Assembly (NCBI GenBank): GCA_012845835.1 | Contig: JABAKD010000006.1 | Coordinates: forward strand, 2,643,006-2,707,005 | Source: Undaria pinnatifida | Lineage: Eukaryota > Sar > Phaeophyceae > Laminariales > Alariaceae | Direction of reading: 5' to 3' | DNA: 64,000 nucleotides | Shown here: in pieces, positions 60,001-64,000 of the stretch | Layout of the letters: each line of letters starts with the position of its first letter | Numbering within the stretch: the stretch's first letter is position 1 | The notes under the pieces: model-generated | Told to the model about the DNA's origin: nothing | The model's input: only the letters and a program-made list of their open reading frames with translations | Databases searched by the model: none | Program-made: the position numbers and the translations under genes

Positions 60001-61769
60001 CAAAAGCTTCCGTGGAAGTTTTTTCCGTGAAAGCTTCTACAACTTCTGCGAAACCTTCCATTACTTCCGTCAAAGCTTTTATGAAAGCTTCCGCGGAAGT
60101 TACCTCCGAGAAAACTTCCATTACTCTTTTCAAAGCTTCCATGGAAGCTTTCGTGGAAGTTACTTCCATGGAAGCTTTCGTGACTGCTTTGGTGGAAGTT
60201 CCCGTTAAAGTTACTTTCATGGAAGCTTTCATATCTTGCATATCTTTCATGCAAGCTTTGGTGGAAGCTTTCGTGGACGCTTCCATGCGTTTGCTTCCGT
60301 GATATCTTCCAAAACTTCCGCGTAATATCCATTGCTCCCATGAAAGCTTCCACGGATGCGTTCCCGGTAGTTACTTCCATGGAAGATTTCGTGGAAGCTT
60401 TCGTGGATGCTTGCGTGGAAGTTACGTTTGTGGAAGCTTTCAAATCTTCCATATCTTCCATGGAAGATTTTGTGGAAGCTTTTGTGGGAGCTTCCACGCA
60501 ACTTGCCCTGGGGAAAGCGCCCATAACTTCCGCAAAAGCATCCATGACTTCCATAGAACCCTCCATGGAAGCGTTCTCGGTAGTACTTCCATGGAAGCGT
60601 TCGTGGAAGCTTTCGTAGATGGTTGCGTAGACGTTTCCTTTGTGGAATCTTTCAAATCTTCCACATCTTCCACGGGAGCTTTCGTGGAAGCTTTCGTGGA
60701 GACTTTCATGCAAGTTGTATCAGAGAAAGCCTCCAAACTCTCCGCGAAGGTATCCATTACTTTTTGAAAGCTTCTATGGAAGCTTTCGTGGTAGGTACTT
60801 CCATAAAAGCTTTCGTGGAAGTTTTCGTGGATGCTTCCGTGGACGTTATATTGGTGGAAGCTTTAAAATCTTCCATATCCTTTATGGAAGCTTTCGTGGA
60901 AGCTTTCGTAAAAGCTTCCGTGGACGTCGATTCCGTAAAAGCTTTCTTAATTTCCGCGAAAGCTTACATTACTTCCATAAAAGCGTCCATGGAAGTTTTC
61001 GTGAAAGTTACTTCCGTGGAGGCTTTCGTGGAATTTTTCGTGAAGGCTCCCGTGGGAGTTACTTCGGTGGAAGCTTGTATATTTTATATATGTTCCATTG
61101 CACATTTCGTGGAAGCTTTCGTGGAAGCTCCCGTTAAATTTACCTCCGTGGAAGCTTTTATATCTTCCATATATTTCATGGAAGCTTTCGTGGAAGCTTC
61201 CGTAGAAGCTTCCGTGCTATTTGCTCCCGTGAAATCTTCCACAACTTACGCGGACATTCCATTGCTTCCACGGAAGCTTCCATGGAAGCGTTCCCGGTAG
61301 TTACTTCCATGGAAGCTTTAGTGAAAGCTTTCGTGGAAGCTTTCGTGATAGTTACTTCCATGGAAGCTTTCGTGGAAGCTTTCGTGTATGCTTGCGTGAA
61401 AGTGTTTATCGTGGAAGCTCCTAAATCTTCTATATCTGTCATTGAGGTATTCGTGGAAGCTTTCGTGGAAGCTTCCGTGGACGTTGATTCCGTAGAAGCT
61501 TCCGCAAAATCCGCGAAAGCTTACATTACTTCCGTGAAAGCTTCCATGAAAGCATTTGTTGAAGTTACTTCCATGGAAGCTTTTTTGGAAGCTTTCGTAG
61601 AAGCTCCCGTTGGAGTTACGTTGGTTGAAGCTTTTAAATTTTGTATATCTTCAATGAAACATTTTATGTAAGCTTCCGTGAAAGTTTCCGTGGAAGTTGC
61701 TTGAGCGTGAAAGCTTCCATAGCTTCCGCGAAAGTTCTATTACTCCCATGAAAGCTTCCATGGAATCTT

Positions 61770-64000
61770 TCGTGGAAGCTTTCGTGGAAGCTCCCGTTAA
61801 CATTACTTCGGTGGTAGCTTTCATATCTTCCATATCTTCCACGGGAGCTTTCGTGGAAGCTTTCGTGAACGCTTCCGTGCAAATTGCTTCAGTGAAAGTT
61901 TCCATAACTTCCACGGAAATTTCCACTATTTCCATGAAACCTTCCATGGAATTTATCGTGGAAGGTACTTCCATGGAAGCTTTCGTAGAAACGTTCGTGG
62001 ATATTTCCGTGGAAGTTACTTCCTGGGAAGCTTTCATACCTTCCACGACTTCCATGGGATCGTTCGTGGAAGTTTTCGTGGAAGCGTCCATGCAAGTTGC
62101 TTCGGGTTAAGCTTCCAAAACTTGTCGGAAAGCTTCCATTACATCCATGAAAGCTTCCATAGAAGCTTTCGTGGTAGTTACTTCCATGGAAGCTTTCGTG
62201 GAAGCCTTCGTGGAAGCTCCCGTGGGAGTTTGTTCAGAGGAAGCTTTCATATATTCAATATCATATGTGGAACGTTTTATGAGAGCTTTCGTGGAAGATT
62301 CCGTGGAAGGTACCTCCGTGAAATCTTCCGTAACGTCCGCGAAAGCTTTCACTACTTCCATAAAAGCGTCCATAGAAGTTTTAGTGGTAGTTCCTTCCAT
62401 GGACACTTTCATGGAACCTTTCGTGGATGCTCGCGTACAAGTTACAGTTGTGGAAGTTTTCAAATCTTCCATATCCTCCATGGAAGCCCTCGTGGAAGCT
62501 GTCGGGGACGCTTTCGTGGAAGTTTCTTCCGTGAAAGCTTCCATAACTTACGCGAAAGTGTTTATTACTTCCATAAAAGCTTCCATGTAAGCTTCCGTGG
62601 ATGTTACCTCCGCAAAAATTTCCATTGCTTCTTTAAAACCTTCCATGGAAGCGATCGTGGAAGTTACTTCCATGTAAGCTTTCATGGAAGCTTTCGTGGA
62701 AGCTCCCGTTAACATTACTTCGGTGGTAGCTTTCATATCTTCCATATCTTCCACGGGAGCTTTCGTGGAAGCTTTCGTGAACGCTTCCGTGCAAATTGCT
62801 TCAGTGAAAGTTTCCAAAACTTCCACGGAAATTTCCACTATTTCCATGAAACCTTCCATGGAATTTATCGTGGAAGGTACTTCCATGGAAGCTTTCGTAG
62901 AAACGTTCGTGGATATTTCCGTGGAAGTTACTTCCTGGGAAGCTTTCATACCTTCCACGACTTCCATGGGATCGTTCGTGGAAGTTTTCGTGGAAGCGTC
63001 CATGCAAGTTGCTTCGGGTTAAGCTTCCAAAACTTGTCGGAAAGCTTCCATTACATCCATGAAAGCTTCCATAGAAGCTTTCGTGGTAGTTACTTCCATG
63101 GAAGCTTTCGTGGAAGCCTTCGTGGAAGCTCCCGTGGGAGTTTGTTCAGAGGAAGCTTTCATATATTCAATATCATATGTGGAACGTTTTATGAGAGCTT
63201 TCGTGGAAGATTCCGTGGAAGGTACCTCCGTGAAATCTTCCGTAACGTCCGTGAAAGCTTTCACTACTTCCATAAAAGCGTCCATAGAAGTTTTAGTGGT
63301 AGTTCCTTCCATGGACACTTTCATGGAACCTTTCGTGGATGCTCGCGTACAAGTTACAGTTGTGGAAGTTTTCAAATCTTCCATATCCTCCATGGAAGCC
63401 CTCGTGGAAGCTGTCGGGGACGCTTTCGTGGAAGTTTCTTCCGTGAAAGCTTCCATAACTTACGCGAAAGTGTTTATTACTTCCATAAAAGCTTCCATGT
63501 AAGCTTCCGTGGATGTTACCTCCGCAAAAATTTCCATTGCTTCTTTAAAACCTTCCATGGAAGCGATCGTGGAAGTTACTTCCATGTAAGCTTTCATGGA
63601 AGCTTTCGTGGAAGCTCCCGTTAACATTACTTCGGTGGTAGCTTTCATATCTTCCATATCTTCCACGGGAGCTTTCGTGGAAGCTTTCGTGAACGCTTCC
63701 GTGCAAATTGCTTCAGTGAAAGTTTCCAAAACTTCCACGGAAATTTCCACTATTTCCATGAAACCTTCCATGGAATTTATCGTGGAAGGTACTTCCATGG
63801 AAGCTTTCGTAGAAACGTTCGTGGATATTTCCGTGGAAGTTACTTCCTGGGAAGCTTTCATACCTTCCACGACTTCCATGGGATCGTTCGTGGAAGTTTT
63901 CGTGGAAGCGTCCATGCAAGTTGCTTCGGGTTAAGCTTCCAAAACTTGTCGGAAAGCTTCCATTACATCCATGAAAGCTTCCATAGAAGCTTTCGTGGTA
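61770..64000. repeat. Satellite higher-order repeat of 912 bp, nearly identical copies
   Basis: CCCGTTAACATTACTTCGGT recurs at 61793, 62705 and 63617, and AAGCTTCCAAAACTTGTCGG near 62109, 63021 and 63933, each 912 bp apart. Scanned copies differ at only a few bases (for example GTCCGCGAAAG near 62335 against GTCCGTGAAAG near 63247). The array is cut by the window end. Confidence 0.92.

Larger units (their letters stand above)
45270..64000. repeat. GGAAGCTTCC satellite with nested higher-order repeats; continues past the window end
   Basis: An uninterrupted array of at least 18.7 kb. The basic units are 12-mers such as GAAGCTTTCGTG and GAAGCTTCCATG mixed with 9-mers (ACTTCCGCG) and 15-mers (AAGTTACTTCCGTG plus one base). 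Most contain the HindIII-type core AAGCTT inside the palindrome GGAAGCTTCC. A pure GAAGCTTTCGTG run has no stop in any of six frames (EAFV, KLSW, SFRG; reverse HESF, TKAS, RKLP). This explains overlapping frames of up to 331 codons on both strands. No mobile element is seen inside it, unlike all DNA to its left. It resembles a centromeric or heterochromatic satellite in architecture, but its chromosomal role is unknown. Confidence 0.95.

Noticed and set aside
45424-63934. Many long repetitive reading frames (EAFVEAF, FRGSFRGS, HESFHES, TKASTKAS types) as protein genes
   Set aside because: The repeat unit is stop-free in all six frames, the frames overlap on both strands, the 814-bp unit shifts frame, and stops recur at the same place in each higher-order copy.
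45270-64000. CRISPR array, because of dense short repeats
   Set aside because: Units abut with no unique spacers, vary in length and sequence, and the context is eukaryotic with no cas-like genes.

Overview
This window is nuclear eukaryotic DNA, most likely from a brown alga (Phaeophyceae). The main clue is one well-supported gene. It is a split vanadium-dependent bromoperoxidase (about 26.2-40.3 kb, plus strand) whose exon translations follow the Ascophyllum/Laminaria-type enzyme almost without gaps and keep every vanadate-site residue. Long introns full of small repeats, few long reading frames elsewhere, and mobile-element debris fit a brown-algal genome. The species cannot be named from the sequence alone.

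Layout. 1-26 kb is gene-poor. I see terminal-inverted-repeat elements (MITE-like families here called A, B and C), a compound dispersed repeat present at about 9.0-10.9 kb and again at 20.8-22.4 kb, a C-rich block at 8.2-9.0 kb, a decayed LINE 3' end at 13.6-14.2 kb, tRNA-derived SINE remnants, a perfect GC-rich hairpin at 16.13 kb, and local tandem duplications at 18.0-18.95 kb and 24.2 kb. 26.2-40.3 kb is the bromoperoxidase gene. I reconstruct eleven exons, including a probable 40-nt microexon. Nine of ten introns are phase 0, and several introns host the same MITEs. 40.3-45.2 kb shows no gene I recognise, only one decayed coding-like stretch.

45.27-64.0 kb and beyond is a very large satellite, at least 18.7 kb. 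It is built from 9/12/15-nt variants of a motif centred on the palindrome GGAAGCTTCC and organised into higher-order repeats of about 2.0-2.1 kb, 814 bp, 426 bp and 912 bp. The 912-bp tandem repeats at the window end are almost identical, which points to recent amplification. The basic unit is free of stop codons in all six frames, so the many long repetitive reading frames there are a by-product of the repeat and are not evidence of genes.

The two items most worth follow-up are the satellite, with its nested structure and all-frames-open property, and the 3' end of the bromoperoxidase gene, where a tRNA-Glu-like SINE supplies the stop codon unless a last intron removes it.
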